Assembly: GCA_037954235.1 (NCBI GenBank)
Contig: JBBMOA010000036.1
Span: 1-64,000, forward strand
Direction of reading: 5' to 3'
DNA from: Aulostomus chinensis
Taxonomy: Eukaryota; Chordata; Actinopteri; Syngnathiformes; Aulostomidae
Length of the DNA: 64,000 nucleotides
Part shown: one piece after another, positions 1 through 11,707 of the stretch
Numbering within the stretch: the stretch's first letter is position 1
Layout of the letters: every line of letters begins with the position of its first letter
The notes under the pieces: model-generated
Databases searched by the model: none
What the model was told of the DNA's origin: nothing
The model's input: the letters and a program-made list of their open reading frames with translations, nothing else
Made by a program: the position numbers and the translations under genes

Positions 1-2625
1 AAATAGGGTTTTCTCAGCGAGATAAGGCCAAAATGAACACTTCATGCAGAACTCCTGTATTTTGATGAAATCTCACTGAAATCCACCTGTAACTTCAAGT
101 TTATGCATCTTTCTATGCTTTCAGATTGAAACTTGACTGAAAACTCACTTTGAACAAAAGTATTGGCATTTTTGTATCACAGGTCACAAATAGTGTTTTC
201 TTAGCGAGATAAGGCCAAAATGAACACTTCATGCAGAACTCCTGTATTTTGATGAAATCTCACTGAAATCCACCTGTAACTTAAAGTTTATGCATCTTTC
301 TATGCTTTCAGGTTGAAACTTGACTGAAAAATCACTTTGAACAAAAGTTATGGCATTTTTGTATCACAGGTCACAAATAGTGTTTTCTCAGCGAGATAAG
401 GCCAAAATGAACACTTCATGCACAACTCCTGTATTTTGATGAAAACTCACTGAAATCAAGCTGTAACTTCAAGTTTATGCATCTTTCTATGCTTTCAGGT
501 TGAAACTTGACTGAAAACTCACTTTGAACAAAAGTTATGGCTGTTTTGTGTCACAGGTCACAAATAGCGTTTTCTCAGCGAGAGAAGGCCAAAATGAACA
601 CTTCATGCAGAACTCCTGTATTTTGATGAAAACTCACTGAAATCCACGAGTATCTTCAAGTGTATGCAACTTTCTATGCTTTCAGGTTGAAACTTGCCTG
701 AAAAATCACTTTTAAAAAAAGGCATGGCATTTTTGTATCACAGGTCACAAAAAGCGTTTTCTCAGCGAGAGAAGGCCAAAATGAACACTTCATGCACAAC
801 TCCTGTATTTTGATTAAAACTCACTGAAATCAAGCTGTAACTTCAAGTTTATGCATCTTTCTATGCTTTCAGGTTGAAACTTTACTGAAAACTCACTTTG
901 AAGAAAAGTTATGGCATTTTTGTATCACAGGTCACAAATAGCGTTTTTTCAGCGAGAGAAGGCGAAAATGAACACTTCTTGCAGAACTCCTGTATTTTGA
1001 TGAAAACACACTGAAATCCACCTGTAACTTCAAGTTTATGCATCTTTCTATGCTTTCAGGTTGAAACTTGACTGAAAAATCACTTTGAACAGAAGTTATG
1101 GCATTTTTGTATCACAGGTCACAAATAGATTTTTCTCAGCGAGAGAAGGCCAAAATGAACACTTCTTGCAGAACTCCTGTATTTTGATGAAAACTCACTG
1201 AAATCCAGCTGTAACTTCAAGTTTATGCATCTTTCTATGCTCTCAGGTTGAAACTTGAATGAAAACTCACTTTTAAAAAAGTTATGGCATTTTTGTATCA
1301 CAGGTCACAAATAGTGTTTTCTCAGCGAGAGAAGGCCAAAATGAACACTTCATGCATAACTCCTGTATTTTGATGAAAACTCACTGAAATCAAGCTGTAA
1401 CGTCAAGTTTATGCATCTTTTTATGCTTTCAGGTTGAAACTTGACTGAAAACTCACTTTGAACAAAAGTTATGGCTGTTTTGTGTCACAGGTCACAAATA
1501 GTGTTTTCTTAGCGAGATAAGGCCAAAATGAACACTTCATGCAGAACTCCTGTATTTTGATGAAATCTCACTGAAATCCACCTGTAACTTCAAGTTTATG
1601 CATCTTTCTATGCTTTCAGATTGAAACTTGACTGAAAACTCACTTTGAACAAAAGTATTGGCATTTTTGTATCACAGGTCACAAATAGTGTTTTCTTAGC
1701 GAGATAAGGCCAAAATGAACACTTCATGCAGAACTCCTGTATTTTGATGAAATCTCACTGAAATCCACCTGTAACTTAAAGTTTATGCATCTTTCTATGC
1801 TTTCAGGTTGAAACTTGACTGAAAAATCACTTTGAACAAAAGTTATGGCATTTTTGTATCACAGGTCACAAATAGTGTTTTCTCAGCGAGATAAGGCCAA
1901 AATGAACACTTCATGCACAACTCCTGTATTTTGATGAAAACTCACTGAAATCAAGCTGTAACTTCAAGTTTATGCATCTTTCTATGCTTTCAGGTTGAAA
2001 CTTGACTGAAAACTCACTTTGAACAAAAGTTATGGCTGTTTTGTGTCACAGGTCACAAATAGCGTTTTCTCAGCGAGAGAAGGCCAAAATGAACACTTCA
2101 TGCAGAACTCCTGTATTTTGATGAAAACTCACTGAAATCCACGAGTATCTTCAAGTGTATGCAACTTTCTATGCTTTCAGGTTGAAACTTGCCTGAAAAA
2201 TCACTTTTAAAAAAAGGCATGGCATTTTTGTATCACAGGTCACAAAAAGCGTTTTCTCAGCGAGAGAAGGCCAAAATGAACACTTCATGCACAACTCCTG
2301 TATTTTGATTAAAACTCACTGAAATCAAGCTGTAACTTCAAGTTTATGCATCTTTCTATGCTTTCAGGTTGAAACTTGACTGAAAACTCACTTTGAAGAA
2401 AAGTTATGACATTTTTTTATCACAGGTCACAAATAGTGTTTTCTCAGCGAGAGAAGGCGAAAATGAACACTTCTTGTAGAACTCCTGTATTTTGATGAAA
2501 ACTCACTGAAATCCACCTGTAACTTCAAGTTTATGCATCTTTCTATGCTTTCAGGTTGAAACTTGACTGAAAAATCACTTTGAAAAAAAGTTATGGCATT
2601 TTTGTATCACAGGTCACAAATAGTG
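1..2625 (+). repeat. 8-monomer HOR (1,495 bp), about 1.75 copies
   Basis: Bases 1 to about 1130 match 1496 to about 2625 at an offset of 1495 bp, eight monomers less one base. A rare variant monomer with CCACGAGTATCTTCAAG and TATGCAACTTTC marks the register at about 646 and 2141. The next monomer in both copies has CACAAAAAGCG. Differences are few, for example AACTTTACTG near 881 against AACTTGACTG in the second copy. The match fades after about 2625, where the second copy carries a TTTTAAGGAAAAC monomer. Confidence 0.88.
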
Positions 2626-4399
2626 TTTTCTCAGCGAGAGAAGGCCAAAATGAACACTTCATGCAGAACTCCTGTATTTTAAGGAAAACTCACTGAAATC
2701 AAGCTTTAACTTCAAGTCTATGCATGTTTCAATGCTTTCAGGTTGAAAAATGACTGAAAACTCACTTTGAACAAAAGTTATGGCTGTTTTGTGTCACAGG
2801 TCACAAATAGGGTTTTCTCAGCGAGAGAAGGCCAAAATGAACACTTCTTGCAGAACTCCTGTATTTTGATGAAAACTCACTGAAATCAAGCTGTAACTTC
2901 AAGTTTATGCATCTTTCTATGCTTTCAGGTTGAAACTTGACTGAAAACTCACTTTGAAGAAAAGTTATGGCATTTTTGTATTACAGGTCACAAATAGTGT
3001 TTTCTCAGTGAGAGAAGGCCAAAATGAACACTTCATGCAGATCTCCTGTGTTTAGATGAAAACTCACTGAAATCCACCTGTAACTTCAAGTTTTTGCTTC
3101 TTTCTATGCTTTCAGGTTGAAACTTGGCTGAAAAATCACTGTGAACAAAAGTTATGGCATTTTTGTATCACAGGTCACAAAAAGCGTTTTCTCAGCGAGA
3201 GAAGGCCAAAATGAACACTTCATGCACAACTCCTGTATTTTGATTAAAACTCACTGAAATCAAGCTGTAACTTCAAGTTTATGCATCTTTCTATGCTTTC
3301 AGGTTGAAACTTGACTGAAAACTCACTTTGAAGAAAAGTTATGACATTTTTTTATCACAGGTCACAAATAGTGTTTTCTCAGCGAGAGAAGGCCAAAATG
3401 AACACTTCATGCATAACTCCTGTATTTTGATGAAAACTCACTGAAATCCACCTGTAACTTCAACTTTATGCATCTTTCTATGCTTTCATGTTGAAACTTG
3501 ACTGAAAACTCACTTTGAACAAAAGTTTTGGCTGTTTTGTGTCAAAGGTCACAAATAGCGTTTTCTCAGCGAGAGAAGGCCAAAATGAAGACTTCATGCA
3601 GAACTCCTGTATTTTGATGAAAACTCACTGAAATCCACCTGTAACTTCAAGTTTATGCATCTTTCTATGCTTTCAGGTTGAAACTTGACTGAAAACTCAT
3701 TTTGAATAAAAGTTATGGCTGTTTTGTGTCACAAGTCACAAATAGGGTTTTCTCAGCGAGAGAAGGCCAAAATGAACACTTCTTGCAGAACTCCTGTATT
3801 TTGATGAGAACTCACTGAAATCCACCTGTTACGTCAAGTTTATGCATCTTTTTATGCTTTCAGGTTGAAACTTGACTGAAAACTCACTTTTAAAAAAAGT
3901 TATGGCATTTTTGTATCACAGGTCACAAATAGTGTTTTCTCAGCGAGAGAAGGCCAAAATGAACACTTCATGCACAACTCCTGTATTTTGATTAAAACTC
4001 ACTGAAATCAAGCTGTAACTTTAAGTATATGCATCTTTCTATGCTTTCAGGTTGAAACTTTACTGAAAACTCACTTTGAAGAAAAGTTATAACATTTTTT
4101 TATCACAGGTCACAAATAGTGTTTTCTCAGCGAGAGAAGGCCAAAATGAAAACTTCAGGCAGAACTCCTGTATTTTGATAAAAAATCACTGAAATCCACC
4201 TGTAACTTCAAGTTTTTGCATCGTTCTATGCTTTCAGGTTGAAACTTGACTGAAAACAAACTTTTAAAAAAAGTTATGGCATTTTTGTATCACAGGTCAC
4301 AAATCGTTTTTTCTCAGCGAGAGAAGGCCAAAATGAACACTTCATGCATACCTCCTGTATTTTGGGGAAAACTCACTGAAATCAAGCTGTAACTTCAAG
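2626..4399 (+). repeat. Mixed T-type monomers, module shared with later blocks
   Basis: About nine to ten monomers without a simple local tandem higher-order period. From about 2990 to 3940 the order of variants matches about 8600-9550, and again about 14950-15900 and 21110-22070. The marker is a monomer with GCAGATCTCCTGTGTTTAG and TTTTTGCTTC, at 3038, 8645, 14995 and 21159. Nothing other than satellite is present. Confidence 0.8.
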
Positions 4400-5600
4400 T
4401 TTTTGCATCTTTCTATGCTTTCAGGTTGAAACTTGACTGAAAACTCACTTTGAACAAAAGTTATGGCTGTTTTGTGTCACAGGTCACAAATAGGGTTTTC
4501 TCAGCGAGAGAATGCCAAAATGAACACTTCTTGCAGAACTCCTGTATTTTGATGAGAATTCACTGAAATCCACCTGTAACTTCAAGTTTATGCATCTTTC
4601 TATGCTTTCAGGTTGAAACTTGACTGGAAACTCACTTTGAACAAAAGTTATGGCATTTTTGTATCACAGGTCACAAATAGTGTTTTCTCAGCGAGAGAAG
4701 GCCAAAATGAACACTTCATGCAGAACTCCTGTATTTTGATTAAAACTCACTGAAATCAAGCTGTAACTTCAAGTTTATGCATCTTTCTATGCTTTCAGGT
4801 TGAAACTTGACTGAAAACTCACTTTGAACAAAACTTTTGGCTGTCTTGTGTAACAGGTCACAAATAGTGTTTTCTCAGCGAGAGAAGGCCAAAATGAAAA
4901 CTTCATGCAGAACTCCTGTATTTTGATAAAAAATCACTGAAATCCACCTGTAACTTCAAGTTTTTGCATCTTTCTATGCTTTCAGGTTGAAACTTGACTG
5001 AAAACTCACTTTGAACAAAAGTTATGGCTGTTTTGTGTCACAGGTCACAAATAGTGTTTTCTCAGCGAGAGAAGGCCAAAATGAACACTTCTTGCAGAAC
5101 TCCTGTATTTTTATGAAAACTCACTGAAATCCACCTGTAACTTCAAGTTTATGCATCTTTCTATGCTTTCAGGTTGAAACTTGACTGAAAACTCACTTTG
5201 AACAAAAGTTATGGCTGTTTTGTGTCACAGGTCACAAATAGCGTTTTCTCAGCAAGAGAAGGCCAAAATAAACACTTCTTGCAAAACTCCTGTATTTTGA
5301 TGAAAAGTCACTGAAATCCACCTGTAACTTAAAGTTTATGCATCTTTCTATGCTCTCAGGTTGAAACTTGACTGAAAAATCACTTTGAACAAAAGTTATG
5401 GCATTTTTGTATCACAGGTCACAAATAGTGTTTTCTCAGCGAGAGAAGGCCAAAATGAACACTTCTTGCAGAACTCCTGTATTTTGATGAGAACTCACTG
5501 TAATCCAGCTGTAACTTCAAGTTTATGCATCTTTTATGCTTTCAGGTTGAAACTTGACTGAAAACTCACTTTGAACAAAAGTTATGGCTGTTTTGTGTCA
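4400..5600 (+). repeat. 11-monomer repeat, copy 1 (period about 2,056 bp)
   Basis: About 1.2 kb here matches 6455-7660. The marker GAGAGAATGCC with GAGAATTCACTG is at about 4511 and 6567, a shift of 2056 bp, eleven monomers less one base. The block then holds ACTGGAAACTC, AAAACTTTTGGCTGTCTTG, GATAAAAAATCACTG and CAGCAAGAGAAGG monomers in the same order in both copies. The same ordered set, wholly or in part, is seen again from about 9730, 10860, 16840 and 23000, so it is a mobile building block of the array. Confidence 0.85.
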
Positions 5601-6454
5601 CAGGTCACAAATAGCGTTTTCTCAGCGAGAGAAGGCCAAAATGAACACTTCATGCAGAACTCCTGTATTTTGATGAAAACTCACTGAAATCCACGAGTAT
5701 CTTCAAGTGTATGCAACTTTCTATGCTTTCAGGTTTAAACTTGCCTGAAAAATCACTTTTAAAAAAAGGCATGGCATTTTTGTATCACAGGTCACAAAAA
5801 GCGTTTTCTCAGCGAGAGAAGGCCAAAATGAACACTTCATGCACAACTCCTGTATTTTGATTAAAACTCACTGAAATCAAGCTGTAACTTCAAGTTTATG
5901 CATCTTTCTATGCTTTCAGGTTGAAACTTGACTGAAAACTCACTTTGAAGAAAAGTTATGACATTTTTTTATCACAGGTCACAAATAGTGTTTTCTCAGC
6001 GAGAGAAGGCCAAAATGAACACTTCTTGTAGAACTCCTGTATTTTTATGAAAACTCACTGAAATCCACCTGTAACTTCAAGTTTATGCATCTTTCTATGC
6101 TTTCAGGTTGAAACTTGACTGAAAAATCACTTTGAAAAAAAGTTATGGCATTTTTGTATCACAGGTCACAAATAGTGTTTTCTCAGCGAGAGAAGGCCAA
6201 AATGAACACTTCATGCAGAACTCCTGTATTTTAAGGAAAACTCACTGAAATCAAGCTTTAACTTCAAGTTTATGCATCTTTCTATGCTTTCAGGTTGAAA
6301 CTTGACTGAAAACTCACTTTGAACAAAAGTTATGGAATTTTTCTATCACAGGACACAAATAGGGTTTTCTCAGCGAGAGAAGACCAAATTGAACACTTCT
6401 AGCAGAACTCCTGTATTTTGATGAAAACTCACTGAAATCCACCTGTATCTTCAA
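5601..6454 (+). repeat. T-type monomers between the two 11-mer module copies
   Basis: About 4.5 monomers that include the dispersed CCACGAGTAT module. The last monomer, with AGAAGACCAAATTGAAC and TTCTAGCAGAAC, reappears at about 16655 and 22815, inside the 33-mer copies. No non-satellite sequence is present. Confidence 0.75.
5602..6290 (+). repeat. Dispersed third copy of part of the 8-mer module
   Basis: The rare CCACGAGTAT monomer reappears at about 5693, 3552 bp (19 monomers less one base) after its copy at 2141. It is followed by the same CACAAAAAGCG monomer, the GATTAAAACTC monomer and the TTTTAAGGAAAAC monomer seen after 2050. One private change is AGGTTTAAAC for AGGTTGAAAC just after the marker. 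This shows that multi-monomer modules are reused at a distance as well as in tandem. Confidence 0.85.
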
Positions 6455-7660
6455 GTTTTTGCATCTTTCTATGCTTTCAGGTTGAAACTTGACTGAAAAC
6501 TCACTTTGAACAAAAGTTATGGCTGTTTTGTGTCACAGGTCACAAATAGGGTTTTCTCAGCGAGAGAATGCCAAAATGAACACTTCTTGCAGAACTCCTG
6601 TATTTTGATGAGAATTCACTGAAATCCACCTGTAACTTCAAGTTTATGCATCTTTCTATGCTTTCAGGTTGAAACTTGACTGGAAACTCACTTTGAACAA
6701 AAGTTATGGCATTTTTGTATCACAGGTCACAAATAGTGTTTTCTCAGCGAGAGAAGGCCAAAATGAACACTTCATGCAGAACTCCTGTATTTTGATTAAA
6801 ACTCACTGAAATCAAGCTGTAACTTCAAGTTTATGCATCTTTCTATGCTTTCAGGTTGAAACTTGACTGAAAACTCACTTTGAACAAAACTTTTGGCTGT
6901 CTTGTGTAACAGGTCACAAATAGTGTTTTCTCAGCGAGAGAAGGCCAAAATGAAAACTTCATGCAGAACTCCTGTATTTTGATAAAAAATCACTGAAATC
7001 CACCTGTAACTTCAAGTTTTTGCATCTTTCTATGCTTTCAGGTTGAAACTTGACTGAAAACTCACTTTGAACAAAAGTTATGGCTGTTTTGTGTCACAGG
7101 TCACAAATAGTGTTTTCTCAGCGAGAGAAGGCCAAAATGAACACTTCTTGCAGAACTCCTGTATTTTTATGAAAACTCACTGAAATCCACCTGTAACTTC
7201 AAGTTTATGCATCTTTCTATGCTTTCAGGTTGAAACTTGACTGAAAACTCACTTTGAACAAAAGTTATGGCTGTTTTGTGTCACAGGTCACAAATAGCGT
7301 TTTCTCAGCAAGAGAAGGCCAAAATAAACACTTCTTGCAAAACTCCTGTATTTTGATGAAAAGTCACTGAAATCCACCTGTAACTTAAAGTTTATGCATC
7401 TTTCTATGCTTTCAGGTTGAAACTTGACTGAAAAATCACTTTGAACAAAAGTTATGGCATTTTTGTGTCACAGGTCACAAATAGTGTTTTCTCAGCGAGA
7501 GAAGGCCAAAATGAACACTTCTTGCAGAACTCCTGTATTTTGATGAGAACTCACTGTAATCCAGCTGTAACTTCAAGTTTATGCATCTTTCTATGCTTTC
7601 AGGTTGAAACTTGACTGAAAACTCACTTTGAACAAAAATTATGGCTGTTTTGTGTCACAG
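6455..7660 (+). repeat. 11-monomer repeat, copy 2
   Basis: Second copy of the module at 4400-5600. Visible differences include a CTTTCAGG/CTCTCAGG change near 7408 and GTGTCACAGG for GTATCACAGG near 7465. Copy 1 also has the 3-base deletion CATCTTTTATG near 5530, which is absent here. Confidence 0.85.
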
Positions 7661-8835
7661 GTCACAAATAGGGTTTTCTCAGCGAGAGAAGGCCATAATG
7701 AACACTTCTTGCAAAACTCCTGTATTTTGATGAAAACTCACTGAAATCCACCTGTAACTTCAAGTTTATTCATCTTTCTATGCTTTCAGGTTGAAACTTG
7801 ACTGAAAACTCACTTTGAACAAAAGTTATGGCATTTTTTTATCACAGGTCAAAAATAGCGTTTTCTCAGCGAGAGAAGGCCAAATGAACACTTCTTGCAG
7901 AACTCCTGTGTTTTGATGAAAACTCACTGAAATCCACCTGTAACTTAGAGTTTATGCATCGTTCTATGCTTTCAGGTTGAAACTTGACTGAAAAATCACT
8001 TTGAACAAAAGTTATGGCATTTTTGTATCACAGGTCACAAATAGTGTTTTCTCAGCGAGAGAAAGCCAAAATGAAAACTTCATGCACAACTCCTGTATTT
8101 TGATGAAAACTAACTGAAATCAAGCTGTGTCTTCAAGTTTATGCATCTTTCTATGCTTTCAGGTTGAAACTTGACTGAAAACTCACTTTTAAAAAAGTTA
8201 TGGCATTTTTGTATCACAGGTCACAAATAGGGTTTTCTCAGCGAGAGAAGGCCAAAATAAACACTTCTTTCAAAACTCCTGTATTTTAAGGAAAACTCAC
8301 TGAAATCAAGCTTTAACTTCAAGTCTATGCATCTTTCAATGCTTTCAGGTTGAATAATGACTGAAAACTCACTTTGAACAAAAGTTATGGCTGTTTTGTG
8401 TCACAGGTCACAAATAGGGTTTTCTCAGCGAGAGAAGACCAAAATGAACACTTCTTGCAGAACTCCTGTATTTTGATGAAAACTCACTGAAATCAAGCTG
8501 TAACTTCAAGTTTATGCATCTTTCTATGCTTTCAGGTTGAAACTTGACTGAAAACAAACTTTTAAAAAAAGTTTTGGCATTTTTGTATCACAGGTCACAA
8601 ATAGTGTTTTCTCAGCGAGAGAAGGCCAAAATGAACACTTCATGCAGATCTCCTGTGTTTAGATGAAAACTCACTGAAATCCACCTGTAACTTCAAGTTT
8701 TTGCTTCTTTCTATGCTTTCAGGTTGAAACTTGACTGAAAAATCACTGTGAACAAAAGTTATGGCATTTTTGTATCACAGGTCACAAAAAGCGTTTTCTC
8801 AGCGAGAGAAGGCCAAAATGAACACTTCATGCACA
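7661..8835 (+). repeat. T-type module shared with the 33-mer units
   Basis: About 7840-8835 has the same ordered variants as about 14190-15185 and 20355-21350. The markers are GGCCAAATGAAC, AACTTAGAGTTTATGCATCG and AAGCTGTGTCTTCAAG. The last marker is at 8121 and 14471, 6350 bp apart (34 monomers less 8 bases). This suggests the 6.16-kb unit grew out of, or exchanged with, sequence like this. Confidence 0.8.
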
Positions 8836-9530
8836 ACTCCTGTATTTTGATTAAAACTCACTGAAATCAAGCTGTAACTTCAAGTTTATGCATCTTTCTA
8901 TGCTTTCAGGTTGAAACTTGACTGAAAACTCACTTTGAACAAAAGTTATGACATTTTTTTTATCACAGGTCACAAATAGTGTTTTCTCAGCGAGAGAAGG
9001 CCAAAATGAACACTTCATGCATAACTCCTGTATTTTGATGAAAACTCACTGAAATCAAGCTTTAACTTCAAGTTTATGCATCTTTTATGCTTTCAGGTTG
9101 AAACTTGACTGAAAACTCACTTTGAACAAAAGTTTTGGCTTTTTTGTGTCACAGGTCACAAATAGCGTTTTCTCAGCGAGAGAAGGCCAAAATGAAGACT
9201 TCATGCAGAACTCCTGTATTTTGATGAAAACTCACTGAAATCCACCTGTAACTTCAAGTTTATGCATCTTTCTATGCTTTCAGGTTGAAACTTGACTGAA
9301 AACTCATTTTGAATAAAAGTTATGGCTGTTTTGTGTCACAAGTCACAAATAGGGTTTTCTCAGCGAGAGAAGGCCAAAATGAACACTTCTTACAGAACTC
9401 CTGTATTTTGATGAGAACTCACTGAAATCCACCTGTTACTTCAAGTTTATGCATCTTTCTATGCTTTCAGGTTGAAACTTGACTGAAAACTCACTTTTAA
9501 AAAAAGTTATGGCATTTTTGTATCACAGGT

Positions 9531-9717
9531 CACAAATAGTGTTTTCTCAGCGAGAGAAGGCCAAAATGAACACTTCATGCACAACTCCTGTATTTTGATG
9601 AAAACTCACTGAAATCCACCTGTAACTTCAAGTTTATGCATCTTTCTATGCTTTCAGGTTGAAACTTGACTGAAAACTCATTTTGAATAAAAGTTATGGC
9701 TGTTTTGTGTCACAAGT
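9531..9717 (+). repeat. Representative T-type monomer (187 bp)
   Basis: This copy is close to the majority form of the left half of the window. Its order of landmarks is: CACAAATAG, then the CpG-bearing CAGCGAGAGAAGGCC, then ATGAACACTTCATGC, then CTCCTGTATTTTGATG, then GAAAACTCACTGAAATCC. After that come TTCAAGTTTATGCATC, CTTTCTATGCTTTCAGG, GAAACTTGACTG, and a second GAAAACTCA about 72 bp after the first. It ends in AAAAGTTATGGC and a T-rich stretch before TCACA-GT. Most positions tolerate substitutions in other copies. The central dyad and the TATGCATCTTTCTATGC segment are among the least changed. The start at CACAAATAG is arbitrary. Confidence 0.93.
9628..9669. other. Conserved dyad (8-bp arms, 26-base loop), typical example
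   Basis: TCAAGTTT at 9628-9635 is the exact reverse complement of AAACTTGA at 9662-9669. Inside the loop, GCAT-CTTTCT-ATGC forms a smaller 4-bp inverted repeat. The same arrangement is seen in most T-type monomers, for example 95-102 with 129-136. Many G-type monomers have TCTCTTTT in the left arm and lose the long stem. Whether it extrudes as a cruciform or binds a protein is not shown by sequence. Confidence 0.8.
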
Positions 9718-11188
9718 CACAAATAGGGTTTTCTCAGCGAGAGAATGCCAAAATGAACACTTCTTGCAGAACTCCTGTATTTTGATGAGAATTCACTGAA
9801 ATCCACCTGTAACTTCAAGTTTATGCATCTTTCTATGCTTTCAGGTTGAAACTTGACTGGAAACTCACTTTGAACAAAAGTTATGGCATTTTTGTATCAC
9901 AGGTCACAAATAGTGTTTTCTCAGCGAGAGAAGGCCAAAATGAACACTTCATGCAGAACTCCTGTATTTTGATTAAAACTCACTGAAATCAAGCTGTAAC
10001 TTCAAGTTTATGCATCTTTCTATGCTTTCAGGTTGAAACTTGACTGAAAACTCACTTTGAACAAAAGTTATGACATTTTTTTTATCACAGGTCACAAATA
10101 GTGTTTTCTCAGCGAGAGAAGGCCAAAATGAACACTTCATGCATAACTCCTGTATTTTGATGAAAACTCACTGAAATCAAGCTTTAACTTCAAGTTTATG
10201 CATCTTTTATGCTTTCAGGTTGAAACTTGACTGAAAACTCACTTTGAACAAAAGTTTTGGCTTTTTTGTGTCACAGGTCACAAATAGCGTTTTCTCAGCG
10301 AGAGAAGGCCAAAATGAAGACTTCATGCAGAACTCCTGTATTTTGATGAAAACTCACTGAAATCCACCTGTAACTTCAAGTTTATGCATCTTTCTATGCT
10401 TTCAGGTTGAAACTTGACTGAAAACTCATTTTGAATAAAAGTTATGGCTGTTTTGTGTCACAAGTCACAAATAGGGTTTTCTCAGCGAGAGAAGGCCAAA
10501 ATGAACACTTCTTACAGAACTCCTGTATTTTGATGAGAACTCACTGAAATCCACCTGTTACTTCAAGTTTATGCATCTTTCTATGCTTTCAGGTTGAAAC
10601 TTGACTGAAAACTCACTTTTAAAAAAAGTTATGGCATTTTTGTATCACAGGTCACAAATAGTGTTTTCTCAGCGAGAGAAGGCCAAAATGAACACTTCAT
10701 GCACAACTCCTGTATTTTGATGAAAACTCACTGAAATCCACCTGTAACTTCAAGTTTATGCATCTTTCTATGCTTTCAGGTTGAAACTTGACTGAAAACT
10801 CATTTTGAATAAAAGTTATGGCTGTTTTGTGTCACAAGTCACAAATAGGGTTTTCTCAGCGAGAGAATGCCAAAATGAACACTTCTTGCAGAACTCCTGT
10901 ATTTTGATGAGAATTCACTGAAATCCACCTGTAACTTCAAGTTTATGCATCTTTCTATGCTTTCAGGTTGAAACTTGACTGGAAACTCACTTTGAACAAA
11001 AGTTATGGCATTTTTGTATCACAGGTCACAAATAGTGTTTTCTCAGCGAGAGAAGGCCAAAATGAACACTTCATGCAGAACTCCTGTATTTTGATTAAAA
11101 CTCACTGAAATCAAGCTGTAACTTCAAGTTTATGCATCTTTCTATGCTTTCAGGTTGAAACTTGACTGAAAACTCACTTTGAACAAAA

Positions 11189-11707
11189 CTTTTGGCTGTC
11201 TTGTGTAACAGGTCACAAATAGTGTTTTCTCAGCGAGAGAAGGCCAAAATGAAAACTTCATGCAGAACTCCTGTAATTTGATAAAAAATCACTGAAATCC
11301 ACCTGTAACTTCAAGTTTTTGCATCTTTCTATGCTTTCAGGTTGAAACTTGACTGAAAACTCACTTTGAACAAAAGTTATGGCTTTTTTGTGTCACAGGT
11401 CACAAATAGCGTTTTCTCAGCAAGAGAAGGCCAAAATAAACACTTCTTGCAAAACTCCTGTATTTTGATGAAAAGTCACTGAAATCCACCTGTAACTTAA
11501 AGTTTATGCATCTTTCTATGCTCTCAGGTTGAAACTTGACTGAAAAATCACTTTGAACAAAAGTTATGGCATTTTTGTATCACAGGTCACAAATAGTGTT
11601 TTCTCAGCGAGAGAAGGCCAAAATGAACACTTCTTGCAGAACTCCTGTATTTTGATGAGAACTCACTGTAATCCAGCTGTAACTTCAAGTTTATGCATCT
11701 TTCTATT
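11189..11707 (+). repeat. T-type monomers joining the 6-mer and 33-mer blocks
   Basis: About 2.8 monomers that follow the 11-mer module order (GATAAAAAATCACTG, CAGCAAGAGAAGG, GATGAGAACTCACTG). They change to the 33-mer register within a monomer at about 11700, where the segment reads TTCTATTCATTCAGG. Confidence 0.75.

Larger units (their letters stand above)
8836..11188 (+). repeat. 6-monomer HOR (1,122 bp), about 2.1 tandem copies
   Basis: Bases 8836 to about 10066 match 9958 to 11188 at an offset of exactly 1122 bp, six times 187. The register is marked by AAAAGTTATGACATTTT at 8941 and 10063, and by the 3-base deletion CATCTTTTATG in the following monomer. Later monomers have AAGACTTCATGC, TCACAAGTCAC and GAGAGAATGCC. 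The copies look almost identical, so this is a recent local duplication. The second copy ends by joining the AAAACTTTTGGCTG monomer of the 11-mer module. Confidence 0.9.

Noticed and set aside
1119..1301. Minus-strand open frame of 60 codons
   Set aside because: It lies entirely within about one monomer and is the chance-open minus-strand frame of the satellite. 187 is not a multiple of three, so the frame changes in each successive monomer, and most copies break it. No codon-level conservation is visible.
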